Shown: one piece after another, positions 45,951-53,687 of the stretch
Position numbering within the stretch: the stretch's first letter is position 1
How the letters are laid out: the number at the start of each line of letters is the position of its first letter
NCBI GenBank assembly: GCA_963824905.1
Contig: CAWGRH010000020.1
Span: forward strand, 1 to 64,000
DNA length: 64,000 nt
Source: JAJPKK01 sp963824905
GTDB taxonomy: Bacteria > Pseudomonadota > Alphaproteobacteria > Rhizobiales > Xanthobacteraceae
Reading direction: 5' to 3'
Notes under the pieces: model-generated
What the model was told of the DNA's origin: nothing
What the model saw: the letters and a program-made list of their open reading frames with translations, nothing else
Databases searched by the model: none
Made by a program: the position numbers and the translations under genes

Positions 45951-47053
45951 AGCGTCCCTCGCATCCCTGGTATTTCGTCGCGGCGCTGCTGGCGCTCGCT
46001 GCCCTGATGCTGCCGCTCGGACCCGGGATCGGCTTCTCTGCCCACGCGCCCCTGCTCACGGCAACGGTCGCGGCTGCGGCGATGTTTGCGGCCGCAGCCT
46101 TCGCCTTCTCTGCGCCGCTGGCTTTGGCCGGCGTGATCCTCACCTGCGCGGTTACGGTCGAGCTTCTCCGCGATCCCGGCGTTGCGGGGAACGCCGGCTC
46201 CGGCTTCTGGGCGCTGGTGCTGGCCGGGTGGCTCGCGGCGAGCCTTGTCGTCACCGGCCTCGCCGGGGTCAAGCCGCAGAACCCGGTGCTCCGGCGCGTG
46301 CTCGACCTCGCAATCCCCGTTCTGTTCGGCGGTTTCGTGTTCTATCTCTGGGAGGTCGCGGTCCGCGGCTTCGGGGTTCCTGCGGTCCTGATGCCGTCGC
46401 CGAGCGCTACCGTGGCCCGGTTCTCGGGCTCGCTCGCGACGCTTGGCGAAGACTTCATGCAGACCTTCGTACGCGGCATGCTGACCGGCTATGTCATCGG
46501 CTGCGGCGCCGGGTTCCTGGTGGCGATCATCGCCTACCGCTTCACCTTCCTCGGCCGCGGCCTGCTACCGATCGGGAACTTCATCTCCGCGCTGCCGATC
46601 GTCGGCATCGCGCCGATCATGGTGATGTGGTTCGGCTTCGACTGGCCCTCCAAGGCCGCGGTGGTTGCCATCATCACGTTCTTCCCGATGCTGGTGAACA
46701 CGCTCGCCGGCCTCTCGGCGGCCGGGCACATCGAACGTGACCTCATGCGCTCCTATGGCGCGACGCCGGCACAGACGCTCACCAAGCTCAACCTGCCGGC
46801 GGCCATGCCGTTCATCTTCAACGCCCTGAAGATCAACTCGACTCTCGCCTTGATCGGCGCCATCGTTGCCGAATTCTTCGGCACTCCGACCAAGGGAATA
46901 GGCTTTCGCATCTCGATCGAAGTGGCGAGAATGTCACTCGACATGGTGTGGGCCGAGATTGCGCTGGCGGCGATCGCCGGCATGGCCTTCTACGGCATCG
47001 TCGTGCTCGCCGAGCGTGCGACGACGTTCTGGCACCCGTCCTATCGGACCTGA
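45947..47053 (+). CDS. ABC transporter permease 2, with extended N-terminus
   Basis: A 368-residue permease. The start is taken as GTG 45947 (VKRPSHPWYFVAALLALAAL), overlapping the previous stop by four bases. It has four or five extra hydrophobic segments before the core, then PAVLMPSPSATVARFSGS, EAA loop LMRSYGATPAQTLTKLNLPA and AEFFGTPTKGIGFRISIEVA. The extended N-terminus is unlike a usual SsuC permease of about 260 residues. It pairs with permease 1. Confidence 0.88.
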   Translation: MKRPSHPWYFVAALLALAALMLPLGPGIGFSAHAPLLTATVAAAAMFAAAAFAFSAPLALAGVILTCAVTVELLRDPGVAGNAGSGFWALVLAGWLAASLVVTGLAGVKPQNPVLRRVLDLAIPVLFGGFVFYLWEVAVRGFGVPAVLMPSPSATVARFSGSLATLGEDFMQTFVRGMLTGYVIGCGAGFLVAIIAYRFTFLGRGLLPIGNFISALPIVGIAPIMVMWFGFDWPSKAAVVAIITFFPMLVNTLAGLSAAGHIERDLMRSYGATPAQTLTKLNLPAAMPFIFNALKINSTLALIGAIVAEFFGTPTKGIGFRISIEVARMSLDMVWAEIALAAIAGMAFYGIVVLAERATTFWHPSYRT

Positions 47054-47082
47054 CTCGGCGGTCGAAGCTGGAGAGAACCAAC

Positions 47083-48072
47083 ATGAAAAAAACATGCGCA
47101 ATGCTTGCGGGCCTGCTGCTCGGTGCCGCGCTCTCAAATCCGGCGCTGGCCGCCGACAAGGTCACGCTCCAGCTCAAATGGGTCACCCAGGCGCAATTCG
47201 CCGGCTACTACGTCGCCGCAGCGAAGGGCTACTACAAGGACGCCGGGCTCGACGTCACCATCAATCCCGGCGGCCCGGACACCGCGCCGGCCCAGGTGAT
47301 CGCGGGCGGCGGCGCGGACGTCATCATCGACTGGATGCCCTCGGCGCTGGCGTCGCGCGAAAAGGGCGTGCCGCTCGTCAACATCTCGCAGCCGTTCAAG
47401 CGCTCCGGCCTCGAGCTCACATGCCGGGCCGACACCGGCATCAAGAAGCCGACGGACCTCAAGGGCAAGACCATCGGCGTCTGGTTCTCCGGCAACGAAT
47501 ATCCGTTCCTGTCGTGGATGTCGAAGCTCAACTTCAAGACCGACGGCTCGGCTGGCGGCGTGAAAATGCTCAAGCAGGGCTTCAACGTCGATCCGCTGCT
47601 CCAGAAGCAGGCCGAATGCATCTCGACCATGACCTACAACGAGTATTGGCAGGTGATCGACGGCGGCTACAAGCCCTCGCAGCTCGTCGTCTTCAAGTAC
47701 GAGGACGAAGGCGTGGCGACGCTCGAGGACGGGCTCTACGTGATGGAGAGCAAGCTCTCCGATCCTGCCTTCGCCGCCAAGATGGCGAAGTTCGTGAAGG
47801 CGTCGATGAAGGGGTGGGATTACGCCCGCAAGAACCCTGACGAAGCCGCGAAGATCGTGCTCGCCGCCGACACCACCGGCGCCCAGACCGAGAAGCACCA
47901 GAAGCGGATGATGGGCGAGATCGCAAAGCTCCTCGCTACCAACGACGGCAAGCTCGATCCGCAGGACTACGAGCGCACCGTGTCGACGCTCCTCACCGGC
48001 GGCTCCGACCCCGTGATCACCAAGAAGCCAACGGGGGCCTGGACGCACAAAATCTACGACGCGATGAAGTAA
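47083..48072 (+). CDS. ABC solute-binding protein, THI5/ThiY-like
   Basis: A 329-residue periplasmic receptor from MKKTCAMLAGLLLGAALSNP with a signal cleaved after ALAA. The mature N-terminus KVTLQLKWVTQAQFAGYYVA is the NMT1/THI5-like signature found in receptors for pyrimidine-type ligands such as ThiY. PGGPDTAPAQVIAGGGADVI and TYNEYWQVIDGGYKPSQLVV fit the same family. It closes the ATPase-permease-permease operon, 29 bp after permease 2. A pyrimidine or related heterocycle ligand is inferred. Confidence 0.88.
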   Translation: MKKTCAMLAGLLLGAALSNPALAADKVTLQLKWVTQAQFAGYYVAAAKGYYKDAGLDVTINPGGPDTAPAQVIAGGGADVIIDWMPSALASREKGVPLVNISQPFKRSGLELTCRADTGIKKPTDLKGKTIGVWFSGNEYPFLSWMSKLNFKTDGSAGGVKMLKQGFNVDPLLQKQAECISTMTYNEYWQVIDGGYKPSQLVVFKYEDEGVATLEDGLYVMESKLSDPAFAAKMAKFVKASMKGWDYARKNPDEAAKIVLAADTTGAQTEKHQKRMMGEIAKLLATNDGKLDPQDYERTVSTLLTGGSDPVITKKPTGAWTHKIYDAMK

Positions 48073-48116
48073 GGCTTTGGCGGGCGCCGCTCGACGGCGC
48101 ATGTTTCCCATCCACC

Positions 48117-48200
48117 GTCATCGCCGGGCGTCCGGCGACCCCGATCGTGGCACGGCCGTGCCTTGACAAGCGGGGTGGCCGGGACGAGCCCGGCCATGAC
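48117..48200. repeat. Hairpin intergenic repeat with GTGGCACGGCCGTGCC core
   Basis: Left arm GTCATCGCCGGGCGTCCGGC and right arm GGGACGAGCCCGGCCATGAC form an imperfect hairpin around GTGGCACGGCCGTGCCTTGA. The same core occurs at 50760-50776. It lies between convergent genes, where it could serve as a bidirectional terminator. Confidence 0.7.
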
Positions 48201-48206
48201 CAGGTA

Positions 48207-49037
48207 TTAAGGCTGCGGCTTGGCGCGCACTTCGCGCTGGAAGATCTCGAGGCAGTGCGACTTCAGGGCCACGAAGTCCGGCTCCGACAGCGTCGCGCCG
48301 TTGCGCGGACGCGGCGCCTTGTAGGACGGATAGGCGGCGATCCGCGCCGGGCCGCGGGAGAGCAGCAGCACGCGGTCGGCGAGAAACACGGCCTCCTCGA
48401 GATCATGCGAGACGAGGAGCGTGGTGGTGCCGCTCTCCATGAAGATGCGCTGGAGTTGCTCGCGCATGTAGAGCGTCATCTCGTAGTCGAGTGCGGAGAA
48501 CGGCTCGTCGAGAAACAGGATCTCCGGCTCGACCACGAGCGCGCGCAAGATCGACACGAGCTGCTGCTGGCCGCCGGAGAGCTCATAAGGATAGCGCTTG
48601 AAGTCGAGGGTGACGCCGAGATGGGCGATCAGCCGCTCGACCCGGTCGCGCCGGTCACGGGGCGCGATGTTCTTGAAGCGGAGGGGATATACGACGTTGT
48701 CGAAGGCGGAAAGCCACGGGAACAGCGCTTCCCGGTAATTCTGAAACACGTAGCCGAACGTGATTTCGCGGATCGACTTGCCGTCGAACAACACACGGCC
48801 GGCGTCGGCCGGCACCAGCCCGGCGATCATGTTGATGAGCGTGCTCTTGCCGCAGCCGTTCGGGCCGAAGATCGAAACGAGCTCACCGCGGGGGATGTCG
48901 AGATCGAAGGCGTCGTAAACGTAGCTCGCGCCGAACCGCTTGGTGAGCCCGCGAACCGTTACGTGCGGACGAAGCGCAGGTTCGCCAGTACCCGCCGGCT
49001 CGAAGCCTTCAGGGGACGTGATTGCATCGCTCTGCAT
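48207..49037 (-). CDS. ABC transporter ATP-binding protein (SsuB/NrtD type)
   Basis: A 276-residue ATPase, intact. Walker A GPNGCGKST (residues 58-66), Q-loop YVFQNYREALFPWLS, signature YELSGGQQQLVSILRALV, Walker B EILFLDEPFSALDYEM, H-loop LLVSHDLEEAVFLADRVLL. The N-terminus has a 25-residue extension. It stands alone on the opposite strand, facing the ABC operon, with no permease of its own. It may serve the permease at 38567, which lacks an ATPase (inference). Confidence 0.9.
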   Translation of the reverse strand: MQSDAITSPEGFEPAGTGEPALRPHVTVRGLTKRFGASYVYDAFDLDIPRGELVSIFGPNGCGKSTLINMIAGLVPADAGRVLFDGKSIREITFGYVFQNYREALFPWLSAFDNVVYPLRFKNIAPRDRRDRVERLIAHLGVTLDFKRYPYELSGGQQQLVSILRALVVEPEILFLDEPFSALDYEMTLYMREQLQRIFMESGTTTLLVSHDLEEAVFLADRVLLLSRGPARIAAYPSYKAPRPRNGATLSEPDFVALKSHCLEIFQREVRAKPQP

Positions 49038-49042
49038 TGCGT

Positions 49043-49157
49043 GACCTCATCCTGAGGAGCCGCGCACAGCGCGGCGTCTCGAAGGATGGCCTCAAACTCT
49101 GCGGCCCGTGGCCGTCCTTCGAGACGCCTGCTCCCGCAGGGTCCTCAGGACGAGGTC
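49043..49157. repeat. Inverted intergenic repeat of the CCTCATCCTGAGGAGC type
   Basis: Left arm GACCTCATCCTGAGGAGCCG and the reverse complement of the right arm GACCTCGTCCTGAGGACCCT agree, and both continue to GGCGTCTCGAAGGA[TC]GG. This family of repeats is abundant between genes in Bradyrhizobium-like genomes (general knowledge). It lies between the MFS gene end and the ATPase start, both on the minus strand. Confidence 0.72.
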
Positions 49158-49178
49158 CTAGTCTAGATTTGCCGCCTA

Positions 49179-50471
49179 TCAGGAGCGAGAGCCTTCGTTC
49201 ACTACCTTGTTGATGAAGTACATCAGAACGAGAGACGCCAAAGTTGTCGAGATGACGATATAGCCCAGCACGTCGAAATGCCGAAGCTCGCCCGTGGGGC
49301 CTTGGGCGACGATGAGCCCGGCGATCACCGAGGCGATCCCGCCGGAAAACTGCTGCACCGATGCGCCGACCGCGTTGAAGGAGCCGCGCTTGGTGATCTC
49401 GGGGATCGCCGACATCAGCGCCTGCGACGGGATCATGCGGGAAAAGATGCCGACGAACATCAGTACGGTCACCAGGATGACGGTGAAGAGCGACACGCGA
49501 CCGAGATGCGTATAGATCAGCACCATCACGATGGTGAGAGCGCAGCCGAAGATGAATGTGGGAAATTTTCCGAACGCGTCGGCCGCCCGCCCAACCAGGG
49601 GGCCGGTGAAGATGGTGAAGAGGCCCGACACGAGATAGACCGTCGGCAGGTCGGCGAGCGATATGCCGAGATTGTTCACGGTGAATACGCTGCCGAACGG
49701 CATCAGCATGTAGCCGCCGGTGACGAGCAGCGCCGTGGTGGCGAAGGACAGCAGGTAGCGGGGAACGGAAACCGTGGCGGCGAGATGCCGCCACGGGCTC
49801 GTTTCCTGCTTCAGCGCGAGATGGCCCGCGACCGGCTTCATGTAGACGAAGATGATCACGCCGACCGGCACCGCGACGAGAACGATCGCGAGAAAGGTCA
49901 CGTGCCAGTTCCAGAGATTGGCGATGTAGATGCCGGCGGGAATGCCGAGCACCTGGCTCGCCGAGAACGCGGTCTGAACGACGCCCATCACGCGGCCGCG
50001 CATCGCGAGGGGAAACAGATCGGTGACGATGGCGAGAACGACAGAGCCGATCACCCCGCCGAATATCCCGGTCACCACGCGAGCGACCAGAAGCTGCGGA
50101 TAGCTCGACGCCAGCGCACACAGCGCGGTGCCGGCGACGAACCCGCAATAGAAGAACAGCAGGAATTTCTTGCGGTCGAAGCGGTCGGCGAAGCCGGCCG
50201 CGAGCAGGCTCGAGGCGCCCGCGCTGAACGCATAGGCCGACACGATCTCGCCGAACCGCTGCGGGGTGATGTCGAGGTCCGGCATGATGATCGCGCCGAG
50301 CGGCGAGATGATCATGAAGTCGAGGATGATGGAGAACTGCAGAAAGGCGAGCAGCGCCACCAGGAACATCTGGTAGCCGGTGAACTTCGGCGGCGAAGCC
50401 TTTGCCGGTGCCTCCGGCTGCTGTGCCCCGGCTGGCGCCTCGGTGCCGGCAGCTTTGACGTCTGAGGTCAT
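49179..50471 (-). CDS. MFS transporter
   Basis: A 430-residue major facilitator, start ATG 50471 (MTSDVKAAGTEAPAGAQQPE). About 12 membrane segments, beginning YQMFLVALLAFLQFSIILDF. The MFS loop 2-3 motif is GFADRFDRKKFLLFFY, and the loop 8-9 counterpart is GRAADAFGKFPTFIFG. DFMIISPLGAIIMPDLDITP in helix 1 resembles the drug-proton antiporter (DHA1-like) branch. Substrate unknown; it may export or import compounds handled by the nearby catabolic genes. A proline/alanine-rich cytosolic N-terminus precedes helix 1. Confidence 0.88.
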   Translation of the reverse strand: MTSDVKAAGTEAPAGAQQPEAPAKASPPKFTGYQMFLVALLAFLQFSIILDFMIISPLGAIIMPDLDITPQRFGEIVSAYAFSAGASSLLAAGFADRFDRKKFLLFFYCGFVAGTALCALASSYPQLLVARVVTGIFGGVIGSVVLAIVTDLFPLAMRGRVMGVVQTAFSASQVLGIPAGIYIANLWNWHVTFLAIVLVAVPVGVIIFVYMKPVAGHLALKQETSPWRHLAATVSVPRYLLSFATTALLVTGGYMLMPFGSVFTVNNLGISLADLPTVYLVSGLFTIFTGPLVGRAADAFGKFPTFIFGCALTIVMVLIYTHLGRVSLFTVILVTVLMFVGIFSRMIPSQALMSAIPEITKRGSFNAVGASVQQFSGGIASVIAGLIVAQGPTGELRHFDVLGYIVISTTLASLVLMYFINKVVNEGSRS

Positions 50472-50725
50472 CGGAACCCGCGCGTGAAGGTGACGGCCGT
50501 TGCCCGGCCATGGCCGCGACAGACGAACTCGAAGGAAATAGCGGCGGAAGTGTGAGGCGATCGCGTTACGGTCGTGCTGTGCAGGTGCTGACGCGCGGCG
50601 GGCGGTGTGGACCGATCGTGCCGGCTGGACAGCGAATCCGACCGAAGCCGATCGCCGACGTGTTGACGCCGCGCCGTTCAATTTGCCGGTGGGGATGCCT
50701 TGCGGGAGATCGGCCCTATGGAATT
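50472..50725. promoter_or_regulatory. Upstream region of the MFS gene
   Basis: About 250 bases with no gene, ending at a strong hairpin repeat. It should carry the MFS promoter. No operator could be identified. Confidence 0.3.
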
Positions 50726-50814
50726 GTCATCGCCGGGCTTGACCCGGCGATCCTGATCATGTGGCACGGCCGTGCCTCACTAAGCGGGATCGCCGGGTCA
50801 AGCCCGGCGATGAC
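50726..50814. repeat. Perfect 27-bp inverted repeat hairpin
   Basis: GTCATCGCCGGGCTTGACCC (continuing GGCGATC) at the left is matched exactly by its reverse complement at the right. The loop contains GTGGCACGGCCGTGCC, itself palindromic. It lies just past the stop of the esterase gene, where it could act as a terminator, and is related to 48117-48200. Confidence 0.85.
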
Positions 50815-50832
50815 GGCTTCCCGATCCGCGGG

Positions 50833-51960
50833 TCACTTGCCGAGATGCTTGTCGAAGAACCGCGCGATCTCGGTGAAGACCTCCTTGGTCTCCGGCGCAG
50901 AGGCGTCGAAATTGTACTGGGCGTGCGACATGCCCTCGTAGACCTGAAGCTCTGCTTCGACCCCGGCGCGGCGAAGCTTGCGGTGCGCAAGCACGGTGAG
51001 GCTCAGGAACAGGTCGCGAGTGCCGCTGGTGAGGATGGCCGGCGGAAAGCCGGTGAAGTCGCCGTAGATCGGCGACAACTGGGGATCCTTCAGGTCATGT
51101 CCGGCGGCGTAGAGCTTCGCCGCGTGCACGAGATAGCCATTGTAGCTGACCAGCACATTGTCGAGCCACTCGTTGGTCTTGTAGGTATCGCCGGTCTCGG
51201 TGAGGTCGGCCCACGGCGTGCCGGGCGCGATCGCGGCCGGCAGCGGCAGGCCTTCCTGCTTGGCGCGCAGGATCATGGCGAGCGTCATGCCGCCGCCGGT
51301 CGAGGTGCCGAAGATCGCCATGTTGCGCGGGTTCTGCATCTTGACCACTTCGCGCCACACCGCCATCGCGTCGTCCATCGCCGCCGGATAGGGGAAGTCG
51401 GGCGGCATGCGGTAGTCGATCGCGATCACCTTATAGCCGCCGAACGCGGCCATCAGCACGGCTTCGCCGGTGCCTGCCTCGCCGGGGCCATAGACGTAGC
51501 CGCCGCCATGCACGTTGACCAGCAAGCGATTGCGGTTCTCGGGCGCGATTTCCTTCGGAGTCACGATGAAAGCCTTCACGCCGCCGATCGCCGTCGGCTC
51601 CAAGGTGACGCCGAGCTTTTCGCGCGCTTCGCGGCGTGCTGCCGCTCCGGCATTGGCGAGCCTGGTGATGAGGTCCTTCCATTCAGCCGCGCTCTTCGGA
51701 TCGGCGTCCCACGCCGGAATGCGGTACGGCGCGGCGATCGTCGCCTGCAGCTGCGGGCTCACCGTGCCGGGTACCGGGATCGCGCGGCCCGGTACGGTGC
51801 GCGGGCCCGGCTTGTTGTTGGCGGCGTTCTCCTGCGCTTCGATGGTCGCGAAATCCGGTTCGAGGGACAACGCGGGCCGCACCGGCGCGACCGCAGTGAG
51901 CCCGGCAACGACAGTGACGGCAGCGGCGGAAAGAGCAATCGAATGTCGCAGATTGCGCAT
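50833..51960 (-). CDS. Exported alpha/beta hydrolase (HSL-type esterase)
   Basis: A 375-residue esterase with an N-terminal signal peptide (MRNLRHSIALSAAAVTVVAG ... RPALS). The hormone-sensitive-lipase type oxyanion motif is HGGGY (151-155), nucleophile S220 in GTSTGGG, acid D316 in SGTRDLFLS and base H346 in GMSHAQYN. These fit an Abhydrolase_3 enzyme acting on small esters in the periplasm. Upstream on the same strand are two DUF6644-like membrane proteins. Substrate unknown. Confidence 0.9.
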   Translation of the reverse strand: MRNLRHSIALSAAAVTVVAGLTAVAPVRPALSLEPDFATIEAQENAANNKPGPRTVPGRAIPVPGTVSPQLQATIAAPYRIPAWDADPKSAAEWKDLITRLANAGAAARREAREKLGVTLEPTAIGGVKAFIVTPKEIAPENRNRLLVNVHGGGYVYGPGEAGTGEAVLMAAFGGYKVIAIDYRMPPDFPYPAAMDDAMAVWREVVKMQNPRNMAIFGTSTGGGMTLAMILRAKQEGLPLPAAIAPGTPWADLTETGDTYKTNEWLDNVLVSYNGYLVHAAKLYAAGHDLKDPQLSPIYGDFTGFPPAILTSGTRDLFLSLTVLAHRKLRRAGVEAELQVYEGMSHAQYNFDASAPETKEVFTEIARFFDKHLGK

Positions 51961-52036
51961 GACTTTGACCTCCCTCGATTTCTACGGCTGCGACGGGGCG
52001 TGGCCACTTCGACCCGAACGACAAATCGTCGACTTT

Positions 52037-52513
52037 TCAGGAAAAGCCGATCCAGCGTCCGCCCCAGGCGACGCCGGCCCACAAGACCAGCGATATCACC
52101 GCGGCCGATCGTGCGGTCGACGTGCGATCGGACGCCGACTTCGTCCGCGTCACGCGACGATAGGCGGTGAACGTGAAGAGGAGCACCGACAGCAGGCAAA
52201 TCATCTTCACCCAGAAGGGGAAGCTGTAGAGGCACTTGATCGACTCGGCGAGAAACAGCGGAACGCCCGACACGACCATCATGCTGACTCCGACGATGAG
52301 CCATGGCTCGGCGCCCGCCGCGAGTTGGGCGACCGGTTGCTTCGTCAGCCCGACCCCGAGGAGGCGCAAATTCACCACCAACGTGGCACCGGCAGTCAAC
52401 CCGAAGCCGAGAAGGTGAAACGCCTCGATGGCGGGGAACAGCCAGACCGAATTTCGTATCGTGACGCCGATGTCGGTCTGGTAGAACCACTGGAAGAGCG
52501 GCAGGAGGTCCAT
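52037..52513 (-). CDS. DUF6644-like membrane protein, copy 1
   Basis: A 158-residue membrane protein with four to five hydrophobic segments (AFHLLGFGLTAGATLVVNLR; LIVGVSMMVVSGVPLFLAES; MICLLSVLLFTFTAYRRV; VISLVLWAGVAWGGRWIGFS). The HLLGFGL and NLRLLG pattern with a C-terminal VLWxGVxxxGRxIG is shared with the next gene, so the two form a related pair. Conserved His residues suggest a possible haem or quinone site, but this is not established. Spacing to the upstream gene is 3 bp. Confidence 0.75.
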   Translation of the reverse strand: MDLLPLFQWFYQTDIGVTIRNSVWLFPAIEAFHLLGFGLTAGATLVVNLRLLGVGLTKQPVAQLAAGAEPWLIVGVSMMVVSGVPLFLAESIKCLYSFPFWVKMICLLSVLLFTFTAYRRVTRTKSASDRTSTARSAAVISLVLWAGVAWGGRWIGFS

Positions 52514-52516
52514 CGC

Positions 52517-53074
52517 CTACTCGGTCGGTGTGCAGCTGGTCAGGAGATTGATGATGTCCGGTTGCGGCTGCCGATCACAGTCGAACCAATTATAGGCGAT
52601 CATGCGTCCGGACACGACGATGCCGATCCACAAGACGAGCGACATTGCCCCGGCGAGCCTCGCGGTGCGCGGCGGCTTCGCATCGTTATCCCAGGTGGTG
52701 ATGCCAGGATAGACGCCCGCGTGAAAGATCAGCACGTTGATGCCCGCGAGCACCAGCAGGATCATTTTGAACCTGAAGAACAGGTTCTGATAGGACCGCA
52801 CGGGGATTGCGTAGACCAGCATAAGGCCGCTGATCACCATCAGCACGAAGCCGAGGATGGTCCAGGGCAGAAGGCGCCGGGAAAATTCCGATACCGGCAC
52901 CTTCTGGAAGGCCCAACCCAGCAGGCGCAGGTCGAACACGATGACCAGGCCGAAAAACAAAACAAGCGACCACACGTGGGTGGACTCGAGGATTGAATAG
53001 GCGATGTCCGACTCGTGGAGCGCCATACTCCATGGCGTCTCCGCCAGCTGTTCGAAGAACGCCAGGGGTGACAT
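52517..53074 (-). CDS. DUF6644-like membrane protein, copy 2
   Basis: A 185-residue membrane protein, start MSPLAFFEQLAETPWSMALH. Segments include HVWSLVLFFGLVIVFDLRLL, ILGFVLMVISGLMLVY and MILLVLAGINVLIFHAGVYP, ending with LVLWIGIVVSGRMIAYNWFD. It matches copy 1 in layout (HxxxLxxFFG, DLRLLG, VLWxGxxxxGRxI). It is 53 bp downstream of the DUF6152-like gene on the same strand. The pair recurs, from memory, near DUF6152 and WEGDT-type genes in soil bacteria. Confidence 0.75.
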   Translation of the reverse strand: MSPLAFFEQLAETPWSMALHESDIAYSILESTHVWSLVLFFGLVIVFDLRLLGWAFQKVPVSEFSRRLLPWTILGFVLMVISGLMLVYAIPVRSYQNLFFRFKMILLVLAGINVLIFHAGVYPGITTWDNDAKPPRTARLAGAMSLVLWIGIVVSGRMIAYNWFDCDRQPQPDIINLLTSCTPTE

Positions 53075-53127
53075 CGCCTAATCCGTCAAGTTCCGATCCG
53101 CGTGCGGCGCTGGTTTGCCGAGCAAGC

Positions 53128-53565
53128 TCAGTGGGTCTTGTCGACGCCAGGCGTCAGCTCGTAGGGGGCGCCGGTGCCGGAGGAGCCGAGAAACAGCTTG
53201 CGGCCATCGGGGAAAGTAAGGTCGCGGCCGTTGGCGCGATGGCTGCCGTCTTTCGATTGGTATCCATCGACCATGATCTCGGTTCCGGGCAGCAGCGAAT
53301 CCTTGGTGAAGCCGCGGCGGAACAACACGTTGGGCGTGCCGGCTTCGATTGCCCAGTTCACCGTCGTGCCGTCGGGGTTCTTCACGTTGACATGCAGCCA
53401 GGTGTGGGGATTGACCCACTCCATCTTGGTGATCGTCCCTTTGAAGTTCACCGGCTTGTCGGCGTCGAATTCCGCCGCGAACGCATGGTGCGCCCACGCC
53501 CCCGCCGACCATCCTGCCACCGCGAGACCCGTGATACCGACCAACAAGGCAAGCTTCGTTCGCAT
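53128..53565 (-). CDS. DUF6152-like exported protein
   Basis: A 145-residue exported protein: signal peptide MRTKLALLVGITGLAVAGWS ... AWAHHAFAAEFD, then KPVNFKGTITKMEWVNPHTW, NVKNPDGTTVNWAIEAGTPN, FRRGFTKDSLLPGTEIMVDG and ANGRDLTFPDGRKLFLGSSG. The OB-like beta layout and these motifs identify the DUF6152 type. HH at the mature N-terminus and NPHTW may bind metal (speculative). It lies between the DUF6644-like pair and the WEGDT paralogs, all on the minus strand. Confidence 0.8.
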   Translation of the reverse strand: MRTKLALLVGITGLAVAGWSAGAWAHHAFAAEFDADKPVNFKGTITKMEWVNPHTWLHVNVKNPDGTTVNWAIEAGTPNVLFRRGFTKDSLLPGTEIMVDGYQSKDGSHRANGRDLTFPDGRKLFLGSSGTGAPYELTPGVDKTH

Positions 53566-53687
53566 GTGCTTCTCCCTGCCGCGTGTAGAATTTCAGGCGC
53601 CAAGTCGCCGCGGCGGCTCAACTCGCCTGTCTCAAGTTCTGTCAAATTTACCAGACTTCACTTGTCTGATCTCACCCGTCTGAAGTT

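Noticed and set aside
49278..50465. Open frame of 395 codons on the plus strand
   Set aside because: Antisense to the MFS transporter; composition rich in charged residues with no membrane segments or motifs.
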